Below are positions 19,761-28,402 of a stretch of DNA of 46,718 nucleotides, piece after piece. The DNA comes from Chloroflexota bacterium. GTDB taxonomy: Bacteria; Chloroflexota; Anaerolineae; Promineifilales; Promineifilaceae. Position numbers and translations under genes: made by a program. The notes under the pieces are model-generated. The model made no database searches. It was not told where the DNA came from and was given only the letters and a program-made list of their open reading frames with translations. Where the stretch lies: assembly GCA_017993775.1 (NCBI GenBank), contig JAGOMA010000042.1, forward strand, positions 1-46,718, given 5' to 3'. How positions within the stretch are numbered: position 1 is the stretch's first letter; every line of letters starts with the position of its first letter.

Positions 19761-20575
19761 GCGCGTTCTCCTGTCGTCGTTGGTAATCCTTCTCCTACCC
19801 ATTCATCCATCGAACCGTCGTACACCGCGACGTTTTCATTGCCGGCCATCAAATGAGCCATGCCGTTCACCGTCGCTGCGATGCCACCGCCACAATAGGT
19901 GATAATCCGTTTGTGCTGCGCCTCTTCCCGCAAGCGCCGGGCGATTTCCTCATTCGGCACAAAAGAAGCCATCCCGTGCATCAGGCTATCGCAGGCCAGC
20001 AGCGAGGAGCCTGTGATATGACCTTGCGCATAACTTTCCGGCGTCAGTGTGTTAACAACGCAGGTCTCGCCATCTGCCAGCGCTGCCAGAACTTCTTCTT
20101 TACTGGCGAACATGGTGGGTCGAAGATGGGGGGTAAAGGTGACGGCCGTATACTGCCTGGCTCCTTGCTCGATTTTGCCGCCCGCCTCCTGCCAGGCAGC
20201 CAGCCCGCCATTGAGAACGCGCACATGATGATGACCTGCATAGCGCAGCAGCCACCAGGCGCGTGTAGCGCAGGGAAAATACCCCGACGTATAAAAAACC
20301 ACTTCCGAATCTTCAGCAATGCCGATCTGGCCGATTTGTTTGCCCAGCTCTGCTTCAGGCAGCGCCATAAACTCGTATTTACTATTGGCGTCTGAGAAAT
20401 CCTCGTGGTCAAAAAAGGCTGCGCCCGGGATATGACCTTGTAGATACCCATCATAGGCGGTTGGGTCAGATTCGCCTCTGAAAAATAGAATGGTGGCGTC
20501 GTAAATTCGTAGGCTGCCATTGTCCAATTTTCCAAGCAATTCGTCTGCTTCAATCAACATCGTGTTTCGATCCAT
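19757..20575 (-). CDS. Tandem-rhodanese sulfurtransferase
   Basis: A 272-residue protein with two rhodanese domains. The N-terminal domain (about 10-140) is inactive-type and contains RIYDATILF and YLQGHIPGAAFFDHEDF. The C-terminal domain carries the catalytic Cys228 in the active-site loop TYCGGGIAAT, as in thiosulfate or mercaptopyruvate sulfurtransferases. The family moves sulfane sulfur to thiophilic acceptors in the cytoplasm. The start at 20575 has AAGGAG about nine bases upstream. A frame 25 codons longer begins with a very basic, Cys-rich stretch and is rejected. It overlaps the MDR gene by four bases. Confidence 0.93.
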   Translation of the reverse strand: MDRNTMLIEADELLGKLDNGSLRIYDATILFFRGESDPTAYDGYLQGHIPGAAFFDHEDFSDANSKYEFMALPEAELGKQIGQIGIAEDSEVVFYTSGYFPCATRAWWLLRYAGHHHVRVLNGGLAAWQEAGGKIEQGARQYTAVTFTPHLRPTMFASKEEVLAALADGETCVVNTLTPESYAQGHITGSSLLACDSLMHGMASFVPNEEIARRLREEAQHKRIITYCGGGIAATVNGMAHLMAGNENVAVYDGSMDEWVGEGLPTTTGERA

Positions 20576-20729
20576 GTATTCAATCTCCTTCGAAAGTATG
20601 GTAGCGCAGAGAAAAAAGCTGCGAATTCTGCAGCATCTGCGGATTCTCATCCGTGGTGTTATGCTCCACTCATGAAGTCTAATGTAGGTTATTTAGCCGC
20701 GTTCCTTTGGGGCTGTACAGTTAGGGAAA

Positions 20730-20996
20730 TTATTGGCTGTCAGATTCGTCTGTGTTGTCCATTCCAAGGCAAATGACAGAAAGTAGTGGCAGGCCTAGAT
20801 TACGCACTTTTTTTAGCAAGCCATATAAGGCTGCCTGGTCGGCGATCTCGCCGGTTAAGAGCGTGTCCTCACCTTGTTGTGTGATCCGCAGGCCGCCGAA
20901 CCAATCTGTCCATTGATGGCCCAGGTGGCCTTGCAGTCTGATTTGGTAGACCGCTGGCTGGTCTGATCTGGGTTGGTAATTTTGTAAGTGTGACAT
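20730..20996 (-). CDS. Small conserved hypothetical protein
   Basis: An 88-residue protein with the core YQIRLQGHLGHQWTDWFGGL, then LRITQQGEDTLLTGEIADQAALYG and LLKKVRNLGLPLLSV. From memory, this pattern is shared by a widespread small family in Chloroflexota and Actinomycetota, often encoded near MalT-like LuxR regulators. No function is established for it. It is predicted soluble and mixed alpha/beta. It lies about 200 bases downstream of the LuxR-family gene on the same strand, which fits that association. No Shine-Dalgarno sequence is obvious. Confidence 0.75.
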   Translation of the reverse strand: MSHLQNYQPRSDQPAVYQIRLQGHLGHQWTDWFGGLRITQQGEDTLLTGEIADQAALYGLLKKVRNLGLPLLSVICLGMDNTDESDSQ

Positions 20997-21193
20997 AGTT
21001 CTCTGTACCTGCCAGGGCTGCGTGTCGCAGCTGAGCCGTATGTTCGCTGTACAGAAAGCATATCGGGAACCCGGTGTTGGCGTATAGACACAAAAGTGTT
21101 GTTGGGGGGTGTTGTGTGTGGGCAGCGATGGTTTGATGAACGATTTATCTGCGGTTTTGCTGTGGGAGTTGGGGGAAACGGCCGTTCCCTCTC

Positions 21194-23995
21194 CTACACC
21201 AACCCTAATTCACGCGCACGAGCCACAGCTTCCGTGCGTCTTTGTACCGCCAGTTTTTCAAAGATTCGGCGGTTGTGGCCTTTTACCGTATTCAAAGCCA
21301 GGAAAAGCTGCTCACTAATCTCTCGATTGGATAATCCTTGGGCGATAAGCTGCAGCACTTCCAGTTCGCGTTGGCTCAGCGGTTCTGGCAGAGGGTGTGA
21401 CGTGGATTTTGCTGTCTGGCTATCGGTTTGTTGGCCAAAAGCAGCCAGCAAATAGTGGATGTAAGTTGCGCCGCCAGCGGGCTGCGGCGGGAGTTTGCTG
21501 GCCATCGCTGCCAGCAGGCCAGCGATGGGCGGGCCTTCGTCTACAAAGAGGCGCACGAAACCTTCGGGTTCGGCCAGGGTGAGCGCTTCGGCGAGAAGGG
21601 ACACGGCCGTTTCCTCATTTCCCAGCGCTTTATAAGCCACAGCCTGCAGCACCAACGCCCTGAGCCGTTCATCCGCCCAACCTTTGGCCTCCACCAACTG
21701 CCGCCAGGACGCCAGAATTGCCAGCGCTTGGGACGGGTCTCCTTGCGCCAGACAAACCCGTGCCTGGCTCATCGGGAGATCGTGCGTGGTCGCCAGTTCT
21801 GCAGCCGCAGCCAAATTGCCCTGTTGGAGCCACGTCAGCACTTGGGCGGCGGCAACCTCAGGCGCGCGATAGACATAGTGATGCTGGCGCACAGAGTCGC
21901 TGGCGCGGACTAAAATTGCGTGTGCGCCGGCTGTATCTCCCTGCGTTAGTTTTAGCCGGGCGAGAAAAACTTCGCTGGATACCTTGCGATCTACGCTGTT
22001 GTGAAATTGCCTTGCCAACTGCAGGCTTTGCTGCGCATGTTGTTGGGCGGCAGCCAGATTGTTCCATTCATACTGGATGCGCGCCAGACCCAGATGGGCG
22101 GCGCAGGCAACCGTCAGCGGCGGTTCTCCCACCAGCTGCAAGACGTTCTGGTAAGTTTCGGCGGCCAGATGGAGCTGGTTTTCGCCCCCTTGAATGTTGC
22201 CAACGCCCAACGACGACATGATGTGGATAATAAAATGCCCAATTGCCTGACTGGTAGACCGCGCTTCGGTGTACGCTCGTTTGGCCGCAGCCCGATCTCC
22301 CTGAAGTTCGGCGACGTAGCCCATGTTCCAGATGATGGATATGCGCACGGGCAGATTGTTCGGGTGCAGATATGCCAGGGCGCGTTGGGATTGTGTCTGG
22401 ATGGTTTCCACCTGGTTTTGGGCAACGGCAAGCGTCGCGCGCATGGAGGCAATGCGGCCGATCAGATCGCGGGTCTTCTCGTCTGGTTCGGCGTGTTGAA
22501 CGGCCGCTTCGGCCGCCTGCAGCTTCTCTTCGATGCCGTTGATTTGGCCGATAAACAGGTACGCGGAGGCATACGTTATCCACAACGAGGGGCTGGCATT
22601 CAGCACGGCCGTTGGCAGCGAAGCCAGCCAGTTCATGACAGGCGCAACCGCACCGCGAAAGAGCAGGGGCATCCCGCGTCCTTCCATCAGGCGCTCCGCG
22701 CGCTTAACATCATTGGCGGCGGCGGCGTGTTGAAACGCCTCTACTTCCAGATCGTTCTCTTCATACCACAAGCTGGCCCGAAGATGTAATTCGGCGATTC
22801 CGTGCGCCACGCTACGCGCCACGTCGTGCGCCACGCCACGCGCCACGTCGTGCGCCACGCCACGCGCCACGCCACGCGCCACGTCGTGCGCCACGTCGTG
22901 CGCCACGCCACGCGCCACGTCTGTTGATGAGGCCGAAAAGGTTTGCTGCAACCGCTGCTGCAGCAATTCGGCAAATAGATGGTGATAACGGTACCAACGC
23001 CGCTGGTTGTCCAGAGGCACAAGGAACAAATTGGCGCGTTCGAGGTAAGCCAGGGTTTCTTGGCCGGATATGTCCGGATCATGCAAAACCGCTTCGCAAA
23101 GCGGGCCGCACAGGCGATCAAGGATGGAGGTGCGCAGCAAAAACGTCTGAACGCTTTCCGGCTGTTGGTGCAGCACTTCTTCAACCAGATAGTCCAGCAC
23201 AAAACGATGACTGCCGCTGAACGATTGGATGAATCCGGCCATGTCTTGGTTTCCCTGGGGGGAATTGGCGCCTTGTAGAGCAAGCGCCGCCAATTGCAGG
23301 CCGGCAACCCAGCCTTCGGTGCGGGCTTCCAGAGCGATGATGTCTTCGGCGGAGAGGGCGAGACCCATGACCTGGTTGAGGAAGGCGTCGGCTTCGTCGC
23401 GGGTGAAGCGCAAGTCGGTGGCCCGCAGTTCGGTTAGTTGCCCCTGAACGCGATACCGGGCGAGGGGCAAGGAAGGATCTTCGCGGGTGGTGATGACGAT
23501 ATGAATATGTGGCGGCAGGTGTTCCAGAAAAAAGGCGAGCGCATCGTCAACGGGGGTGGCGTCGATCCGGTGGTAGTCATCGAGGATGAGGATGATGGGG
23601 GTGGCGACGGCCGTTAACGCATTCAACAAAACCGTCAAAATCGATTCTATCGACGGGGGCTGTGGCGACTGGAGCGCCGTCATGACGCCGTCGCCCAACC
23701 CTGGCACAATTGTTTGCAAGGCGGCCACAGTATAAGCGAAAAAGCGATGGGGGTCGTTATCTCCTTCGTCCAATGACAGCCAGGCAACTTGAGAAGGATG
23801 TAGCCCTGCGCCGCCGTCCTGTAGATTTACCCATTCGCTGATCAGGGTGGTTTTGCCGAAACCGGCGGGGGCAGAGATGAGGGTGAGTTTGTGGTGTCGC
23901 CGCTCGTTGAGTTGCTCGATGAGGCGCGGACGAAGGACAACTTTTGGTCGGGGCGGGGGGACGAACAGCTTCGTGGCTAAAATTGGCGTAGGCAT
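21194..23995 (-). CDS. MalT-like LuxR-family transcriptional regulator (large ATP-binding, LAL type)
   Basis: A 933-residue regulator. The N-terminus has a Walker A motif in SAPAGFGKTTLISEW (about 41-55) and a Walker B-like LILDDYHRID (about 137-146). A central helical part is followed by TPR-like repeats (about 420-830). The C-terminal LuxR helix-turn-helix (about 868-930) contains LSQRELEVLQLIAQGLSNREI and LNTVKGHNRRIFEKL. Such proteins bind an inducer and ATP, oligomerise and activate transcription. The effector is unknown. Residues about 358-398 are an expanded tetrapeptide repeat of DVAR, GVAH and similar units, encoded by a 12-nt tandem repeat at the boundary between the ATPase module and the TPR region. 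This insertion is not normal for the family and probably varies in copy number. Confidence 0.92.
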   Translation of the reverse strand: MPTPILATKLFVPPPRPKVVLRPRLIEQLNERRHHKLTLISAPAGFGKTTLISEWVNLQDGGAGLHPSQVAWLSLDEGDNDPHRFFAYTVAALQTIVPGLGDGVMTALQSPQPPSIESILTVLLNALTAVATPIILILDDYHRIDATPVDDALAFFLEHLPPHIHIVITTREDPSLPLARYRVQGQLTELRATDLRFTRDEADAFLNQVMGLALSAEDIIALEARTEGWVAGLQLAALALQGANSPQGNQDMAGFIQSFSGSHRFVLDYLVEEVLHQQPESVQTFLLRTSILDRLCGPLCEAVLHDPDISGQETLAYLERANLFLVPLDNQRRWYRYHHLFAELLQQRLQQTFSASSTDVARGVAHDVAHDVARGVARGVAHDVARGVAHDVARSVAHGIAELHLRASLWYEENDLEVEAFQHAAAANDVKRAERLMEGRGMPLLFRGAVAPVMNWLASLPTAVLNASPSLWITYASAYLFIGQINGIEEKLQAAEAAVQHAEPDEKTRDLIGRIASMRATLAVAQNQVETIQTQSQRALAYLHPNNLPVRISIIWNMGYVAELQGDRAAAKRAYTEARSTSQAIGHFIIHIMSSLGVGNIQGGENQLHLAAETYQNVLQLVGEPPLTVACAAHLGLARIQYEWNNLAAAQQHAQQSLQLARQFHNSVDRKVSSEVFLARLKLTQGDTAGAHAILVRASDSVRQHHYVYRAPEVAAAQVLTWLQQGNLAAAAELATTHDLPMSQARVCLAQGDPSQALAILASWRQLVEAKGWADERLRALVLQAVAYKALGNEETAVSLLAEALTLAEPEGFVRLFVDEGPPIAGLLAAMASKLPPQPAGGATYIHYLLAAFGQQTDSQTAKSTSHPLPEPLSQRELEVLQLIAQGLSNREISEQLFLALNTVKGHNRRIFEKLAVQRRTEAVARARELGLV
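22803..22921. repeat. 12-nt tandem repeat inside the MalT-like gene
   Basis: About ten tandem units of 12 bases, variants of GCGCCACGTCGT and GCGCCACGCCAC on the plus strand. The unit length is a multiple of three, so the frame is kept and each unit adds four residues (DVAR, GVAH, DVAH or GVAR). Units differ by only one to three bases, which points to recent slippage. Confidence 0.92.
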
Positions 23996-24145
23996 GGAAT
24001 AGATTATAGAGTACGCGATGCCTTGGGCACAATCGGCTGCGGGCGGTTAATTTTTTAGGTTTCCTTTCACCGCTGCTGCTATTGATGGGGTGACGGCCGT
24101 TTCCAATGCCATCGCCGGTATCCAACTGGTTTGCGCCCCAACGGC

Positions 24146-25282
24146 TCAGGGAGACGAGGGATTTTCGGCGATAGGTTCGCCGTTGCCTTGCTGCCACACG
24201 TACCGCTGCAGCAACACGCGCATGGTCGCCGTCAGGGGGACAGCTAGCATCAATCCCAAGACGCCGCCAATAATGGACGACCAGAAAAACAAGGAAAGGA
24301 TGACGGCCATCGGGTGCAGGCCTGTGCGATTCCCCATGATTTTAGGGCCGATGTACAGGCTTTCTGCCTGACTGGCAAGAACAAAAACCAGCGATACCAG
24401 CAGCACATAGCGCCAGTCTCCGCCGGACTGTAAATAGGCCAGGGTAATGCCTGGCACAAGCGCCATAATTGCGCCCAAATAAGGGATCAGGCCGACAAAA
24501 CCGGCGAATAGACCAATTAGAAGGGCGTATTTCAGGTTGAGAATGATGAGGCCCAACGCAATAATGCCGCCAATGGTAAACCCAATTGTGATTTGACCCC
24601 GAAAATAAGTAACGATATACCGGCTGATTTCGCCCACCATAAAGGCCAGTTCGTCACGGAATTTGGATTCGCGTAAGGGAATATACTCGTGCCACCGATT
24701 GGCGATGGTATTGCTGTTTAGTAAAAAGTAGTAGGCGTATAACGGCACGAAAATAAAACCGGCGATGTAGGCAAAGATGGCGATGGCGCTGTTGACGGTC
24801 GAAAGGAGAAATGAGATGATGTTCGACGCTGCCGCAGGTAAAAACACCACAACGTTTTCTGCCGTCGAAACAAACGAATTTGCTAATTCAGGATTTTGCA
24901 CCAGCTGCTCCTGAACCAGCAATGTAAATTGCCTGAGCAGTTCCGGCAGGCTTGTCATGAAAGAGAGTAGCGATTTGGCCGTCAAAAAAAACAGAAACGC
25001 CCCAAAGCCAAAGAAGATCACCAGAACAAGAATGATCGCCCGGCTGCGCTGGAGAGACAGACGGGTTGCTGCCAACTCGATGATTGGCTTCAGCAAAATG
25101 GAGATAATACCGGCGACTCCCAGAGGAACCAATACGCTGGAAAGCAAGCTCATGGCTTTCAGCAGCCCGAAACCGACAACTACTGCCGCCAAAATTAAGA
25201 CAAACATGGCAGCAATTACAGCTGCCCGCCAAAGCGTCTTTTTTTGTTCTAGAGTGGGCACGTTTTGTTCAGTAAAATTCAT
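24146..25282 (-). CDS. AI-2E family transporter (PerM/YdiK-like permease)
   Basis: A 378-residue membrane protein with about seven to eight spans: two close to the N-terminus (21-70), one at 80-105, a pair near 155-190 and a C-terminal cluster from about 230 to 355. Family marks are YITGxG-like positions seen as TYFRGQITIG, the segment FAGFVGLIPYLGAIMALVPG, and the late IGPKIMGNRTGLHPMAVILSL. Characterised members export autoinducer-2 or act as sodium/proton antiporters; which applies here is not evident. It is monocistronic as far as can be seen, with a 150-base gap to the MalT-like gene downstream. AAAGAGATC precedes the ATG. Confidence 0.93.
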   Translation of the reverse strand: MNFTEQNVPTLEQKKTLWRAAVIAAMFVLILAAVVVGFGLLKAMSLLSSVLVPLGVAGIISILLKPIIELAATRLSLQRSRAIILVLVIFFGFGAFLFFLTAKSLLSFMTSLPELLRQFTLLVQEQLVQNPELANSFVSTAENVVVFLPAAASNIISFLLSTVNSAIAIFAYIAGFIFVPLYAYYFLLNSNTIANRWHEYIPLRESKFRDELAFMVGEISRYIVTYFRGQITIGFTIGGIIALGLIILNLKYALLIGLFAGFVGLIPYLGAIMALVPGITLAYLQSGGDWRYVLLVSLVFVLASQAESLYIGPKIMGNRTGLHPMAVILSLFFWSSIIGGVLGLMLAVPLTATMRVLLQRYVWQQGNGEPIAENPSSP

Positions 25283-25542
25283 TAAGATCTCTTTTGGGGT
25301 GCTCCGTCAGGAGTTTCTCGTTTATTTGAGAGTATCATTGCTGCGTAACAAAAAACTTTTCCCAGGTAGGGTGAAAGATTGTCGTAAGTTTACAGATTGT
25401 ACACAATTCTTTCCAACTGCCATCCTGCAAATCTTGGTTTCATCTTGAATTGGCCTTGCAAGGGGATGTTGGCGTGTTTTGTTGGCGGCATGGTGATGGG
25501 TTGTACGGCCGTTCCGGCGCTATTGGATTGGCGTTTCGTGCG

Positions 25543-25571
25543 TTGACAAGCCCGGGTTTCACTTCTATACT
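25543..25571 (+). promoter_or_regulatory. Near-consensus sigma70-type promoter
   Basis: TTGACA (25543-25548) and TATACT (25566-25571) are exactly 17 bases apart. Transcription would start near 25578. The -35 is a perfect match and the -10 differs from TATAAT by one base. The spacer contains the CCCGGG palindrome. It points at a short reading frame and then, far downstream, the membrane-protein genes. Confidence 0.65.
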
Positions 25572-25610
25572 CCTCATGAGCCTGCATGTATCGAAGCCAA
25601 ACCGCAAGAA

Positions 25611-25832
25611 ATGGAACCCGCAAATCAAACGGGGTCTGTTTGTTGTCACAGAACTCATCAAGAGGCTGCCTCATGGCAGCAACTGTTGGCCCATCTTAAC
25701 CTGAATCACCTCCATTTCAACAAAAGTCCGACCGATCCACTGCGGCCCAATTTGTGGCGTCCGCGCAAGACCCGCACAGTGACCCACACAGTGACCCACA
25801 TCGTGACCCACACAGTGACCCACATCGATTAG
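25611..25832 (+). CDS. Possible small protein with VTHT/VTHI repeat tail
   Basis: A 73-codon frame from an ATG at 25611, about 33 bases after the predicted transcription start. It reads MEPANQTGSVCCHRTHQEA, then SWQQLLAHLNLNHLHFNKSP and a basic PRKTRTVTHT tail repeated as VTHI/VTHT. The C-terminal part is encoded by a 12-nt tandem repeat. Only a weak AAGAA precedes the ATG. I do not recognise the family. It may be a short peptide, a leader frame or a chance frame in a transcribed leader; the promoter position is the main support. Confidence 0.25.
   Translation: MEPANQTGSVCCHRTHQEAASWQQLLAHLNLNHLHFNKSPTDPLRPNLWRPRKTRTVTHTVTHIVTHTVTHID
25775..25826. repeat. 12-nt tandem repeat in the leader region
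   Basis: Four full units of CACAGTGACCCA, or its variant CATCGTGACCCA, followed by a partial CATCGATT. The unit GTGACCCACATC resembles GTGCGCCACGTC of the tandem repeat in the MalT-like gene (9 of 12 positions identical). Confidence 0.9.
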
Positions 25833-26028
25833 CCTGATTACACGGCCGTTGTCCGACTACAAACAATATGGCCACCCCATTCGCCGCCGGGCAACCTGAC
25901 GCCTGGACCCACCGTCACACCATCTAAAGCGGCGTAGATAGTTACCACGACCCGGCGGAGATCGCGCCTGGTTTTCAAGTCCAAGGAGACACCATGAGCG
26001 CAGGCTCAACACCAAAAATCAAAAGGGC

Positions 26029-26104
26029 ACGGATGAACATGGATTTTCATGGATTCTTGTCCGTGTTCATCTGCGTCAATCCGCGTCCTATTTTCGAAGG
26101 AGGA
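26029..26104 (+). repeat. Dispersed GTGTTCA...GCGTCAATC element, copy 2
   Basis: The element has GATGAACATGGATT, GGATTCTTGTCCGTGTTCAT, CTGCGTCAATC and the tail CCTATTTTCGAAGGAG. It is closely similar to 12073-12141, with about 11 extra bases. Its tail, GAAGGAGGAG, supplies the Shine-Dalgarno sequence of the membrane-protein gene that starts at 26115. Confidence 0.85.
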
Positions 26105-26114
26105 GATAAAGTCA

Positions 26115-27701
26115 ATGGCCTATGGAATTGTGATTATCGTTGTTTTTGGATTGCTCATTGTTGTCCCCCTGATTATTGCCGCCATTACGCAGGAAAAATC
26201 GGTTCTGAAACTGGCTGGCGCGCTGCTCGGCATTCTGTTTGCCCTGGTCGCAGTCGTTAGTTATGCCGGCATTTGGGGCATTGCCGCTTTCATGAGCCTG
26301 GGGCTTTATTACAGCATTCTGGTGTGGCATCTTTTTTTGGGCCTCGTCGTTGGCCTGGACTTAAGCGTACGGGACAAACCAATCCGTCAACAATGGCCGT
26401 TATTTTTGGTGTTGGGCATAACGGCCGTTGCCGCCTTCATCGGCATATTTTTAACCAACAAATACCTGACAACCGACTATTTAAAATGGTCTCTGATCAT
26501 CATAACCGTTACACACTTGGTCATGATCCTGGCCTTAACTATTCAACATGCAGCTGAATTCGGCAGCCGGGGTAATCTGGTCGGCTACTTTTTAGGCGGA
26601 TGCACATTGGCCTTAGCGATTGTCGCCATCGTCTATGGGTTTCAGTCGGGCATTGCTGCCTGGTCAATCTCCTGTCTCACCTTTATTGGCTCCCTGATCG
26701 CCATCGCCATCATCGCCTTTATCATCCGCGGCTCAGTTGGTTTGCCCACCTGGAACGTGCAAAAAGGGCTTTCCGGTCAAATTTTTGGCGATACGGCCAA
26801 CTTTATAGCGGTCATCGCCGGTCTTTCTGCGTATAACATCCTCAGCAACCTGGGCAGCGGTTGGTGGCATTTGGGATTGGTCGCCGGTTGGCTTGCTCTG
26901 CTGGTTGGTTTATCGCTGCATCGCCGCTGGCTCAACCTGACGGAGAACCACATTGGCCAATGGATTGATGAGTATGGTAAGCGTAATTGGCTGCTAATAG
27001 GCATTGTGTATCCCTTGAAAGTGGCGCAAAATCGGCGCGAACGGGCTAGTGCGTTGGCCTCTGAAATTGTGGGGCTTATGACGATCTTGTCGGTCCTGGC
27101 TCCCACAGGAGCCGCCAGCGCCACAAACGTGCAAATTGGAAGTTGGGTGAGTTTTGGCTTGCTGATTCTAACAGCTATCGTGCTCCTGGTTTATTTTTTA
27201 CGCCATAGAAATCCTGCGACCCTTTTTGAGGATCCAAGTAATAAGCGCTGGCGCGTTGGTGGTTTTTTTTGGACCATGTGTTGGCTGATTTTTAGCATCA
27301 TCATCCTTGGCGTATTTGCGGGTTTTTCCTCCCAAGACTGGACGAACCTCGGCCGCTTTTTTGGCGTGATAGGTATCATTTGCTGGATGCTGGTGGAAAT
27401 TCTTAGCTCCTGGCCGGTGACCAAAGAGTTCATCAACAGTCCCAATGCGCTGGGCTTGCCTCTGACCGATTATCTGGGTTGGGAAAAAAATATTTGGGAA
27501 GTGTTGGGCGCTCTGGTGTCGGGGATTTTTATCGTGTTTCTGTTGATGGGCGCCACGCCCAATTACAGCTACAACAGCGGCACGTTTACATTTGACCAGA
27601 TGGGCTTTGCGTTGACGATTGTCTTTTTTGGCGGCGTAACGATGGCTACGTTTGGCACGATTCGAGGGGTGATCAATGGCATCATCAACCAGCTTTCCTA
27701 A
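26115..27701 (+). CDS. Multi-spanning membrane protein of unknown function
   Basis: A 528-residue, very hydrophobic protein with about 12-14 predicted spans. It starts MAYGIVIIVVFGLLIVVPLI. A cytosolic-looking segment near residues 215-245 contains WNVQKGLSGQIFGDTANF and recurs in shortened form in the next gene's product. I do not recognise a named family; no transporter or enzyme motif is visible. The start at 26115 is preferred because GAAGGAGGAG lies ten bases upstream. An ATG 22 codons earlier would translate the dispersed repeat. It is followed 39 bases later by a second membrane-protein gene. Confidence 0.8.
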   Translation: MAYGIVIIVVFGLLIVVPLIIAAITQEKSVLKLAGALLGILFALVAVVSYAGIWGIAAFMSLGLYYSILVWHLFLGLVVGLDLSVRDKPIRQQWPLFLVLGITAVAAFIGIFLTNKYLTTDYLKWSLIIITVTHLVMILALTIQHAAEFGSRGNLVGYFLGGCTLALAIVAIVYGFQSGIAAWSISCLTFIGSLIAIAIIAFIIRGSVGLPTWNVQKGLSGQIFGDTANFIAVIAGLSAYNILSNLGSGWWHLGLVAGWLALLVGLSLHRRWLNLTENHIGQWIDEYGKRNWLLIGIVYPLKVAQNRRERASALASEIVGLMTILSVLAPTGAASATNVQIGSWVSFGLLILTAIVLLVYFLRHRNPATLFEDPSNKRWRVGGFFWTMCWLIFSIIILGVFAGFSSQDWTNLGRFFGVIGIICWMLVEILSSWPVTKEFINSPNALGLPLTDYLGWEKNIWEVLGALVSGIFIVFLLMGATPNYSYNSGTFTFDQMGFALTIVFFGGVTMATFGTIRGVINGIINQLS

Positions 27702-27740
27702 TTGGACGGATAGCAAAGAAATGTGCCCAGGGAGCGTGCG

Positions 27741-28397
27741 ATGACGGCCGTTACCCATCCCCCTGCTCGTCGTCGGTTTAGCTGGCCCCGCCTACGCTAC
27801 AACCCGGTCAAAGGGTTAAGCGGGCAAACCCTGGCCGATATCGTCAACTTCTTGGCCGTGGTGGTGGGGCTGGGCGCTGCGCCACAATTGAGCAGCGCCT
27901 ATGCCTGGTTTTGGGCCAGCGGGCTGGTTATCGGTCTGCTGACGCTGGGCGTGGCCGGCTTCCAGTTTTATCGCGCCAAACGAGAAGCCGCGCCGGGAAC
28001 CTGGTACATGTTGGCTGTATTCACCACCATCGTCGGCCTGTTTACCATTGCCAGCAACCTCACTGTCATCATTATGACGGCCATCAATCCCTTGGAAACC
28101 GGGGTGACGGCCGGCATTGTGGGATACCCGGCTTTCGCCGCCTGGATCATCGCCGAGGTGTGGAATTTTTATGATAACGCCACGAAAAGACCCAAGACCG
28201 GTCCTTCCAATCTGAGCCTCTTCAAAAGCCTCTGCCAGGTGGTTGGCGCCCTGATCATCTGGATTTTTGTGATTCTTACGCTGCGGTATGAAGTGGTGCG
28301 GCTGTTGAGCGGCTTGTTTTGGACCGGCGCAGCGATTGCCTTGCTGGGGACGCTGCTGGGCATTGCCGCGGGCATCTGGAATTTGCGGCGGAAGTAA
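27741..28397 (+). CDS. Membrane protein sharing the KGLSGQ motif with its upstream neighbour
   Basis: A 218-residue protein with a basic N-terminus (TAVTHPPARRRFSWPRLRYN) and about five spans. Residues 22-45 read YNPVKGLSGQTLADIVNF followed by LAVVVGLG. This aligns with the KGLSGQ..D..NF.AV..GL motif of the upstream protein, so the two probably descend from or share one module. No function is assigned. The ATG at 27741 is preceded by AGGGAG about seven bases upstream; a GTG six codons earlier is possible. The next gene begins five bases after the stop. Confidence 0.8.
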   Translation: MTAVTHPPARRRFSWPRLRYNPVKGLSGQTLADIVNFLAVVVGLGAAPQLSSAYAWFWASGLVIGLLTLGVAGFQFYRAKREAAPGTWYMLAVFTTIVGLFTIASNLTVIIMTAINPLETGVTAGIVGYPAFAAWIIAEVWNFYDNATKRPKTGPSNLSLFKSLCQVVGALIIWIFVILTLRYEVVRLLSGLFWTGAAIALLGTLLGIAAGIWNLRRK

Positions 28398-28402
28398 CCG
28401 AT

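Larger units (their letters stand above)
25283..26114. other. 832-base leader region upstream of the membrane-protein operon
   Basis: The region contains, in order, the probable promoter side of the AI-2E gene, an ACGGCCGT octamer, a near-consensus plus-strand promoter (25543-25571), a possible 73-codon reading frame (25611-25832) ending in a 12-nt tandem repeat, another octamer, a well-formed AAGGAG-ATG at 25984-25996 and a dispersed repeat at 26029-26104. No convincing large gene was found. If the promoter drives the gene at 26115, the leader is about 540 nt long. Confidence 0.5.

Noticed and set aside
20671..20775. 34-codon plus-strand frame starting MKSNVGYLAAFLWG
   Set aside because: The N-terminus looks like a permease, but the frame stops after 34 codons within the small conserved gene on the other strand; too short to support.
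22803..22921. CRISPR-like array in the MalT-like gene
   Set aside because: The 12-nt units are directly adjacent with no spacers and keep an open frame; this is a coding minisatellite.
25390..25674. 94-codon minus-strand frame near the AI-2E gene
   Set aside because: It runs across the plus-strand promoter, lacks a domain and has no ribosome binding site.
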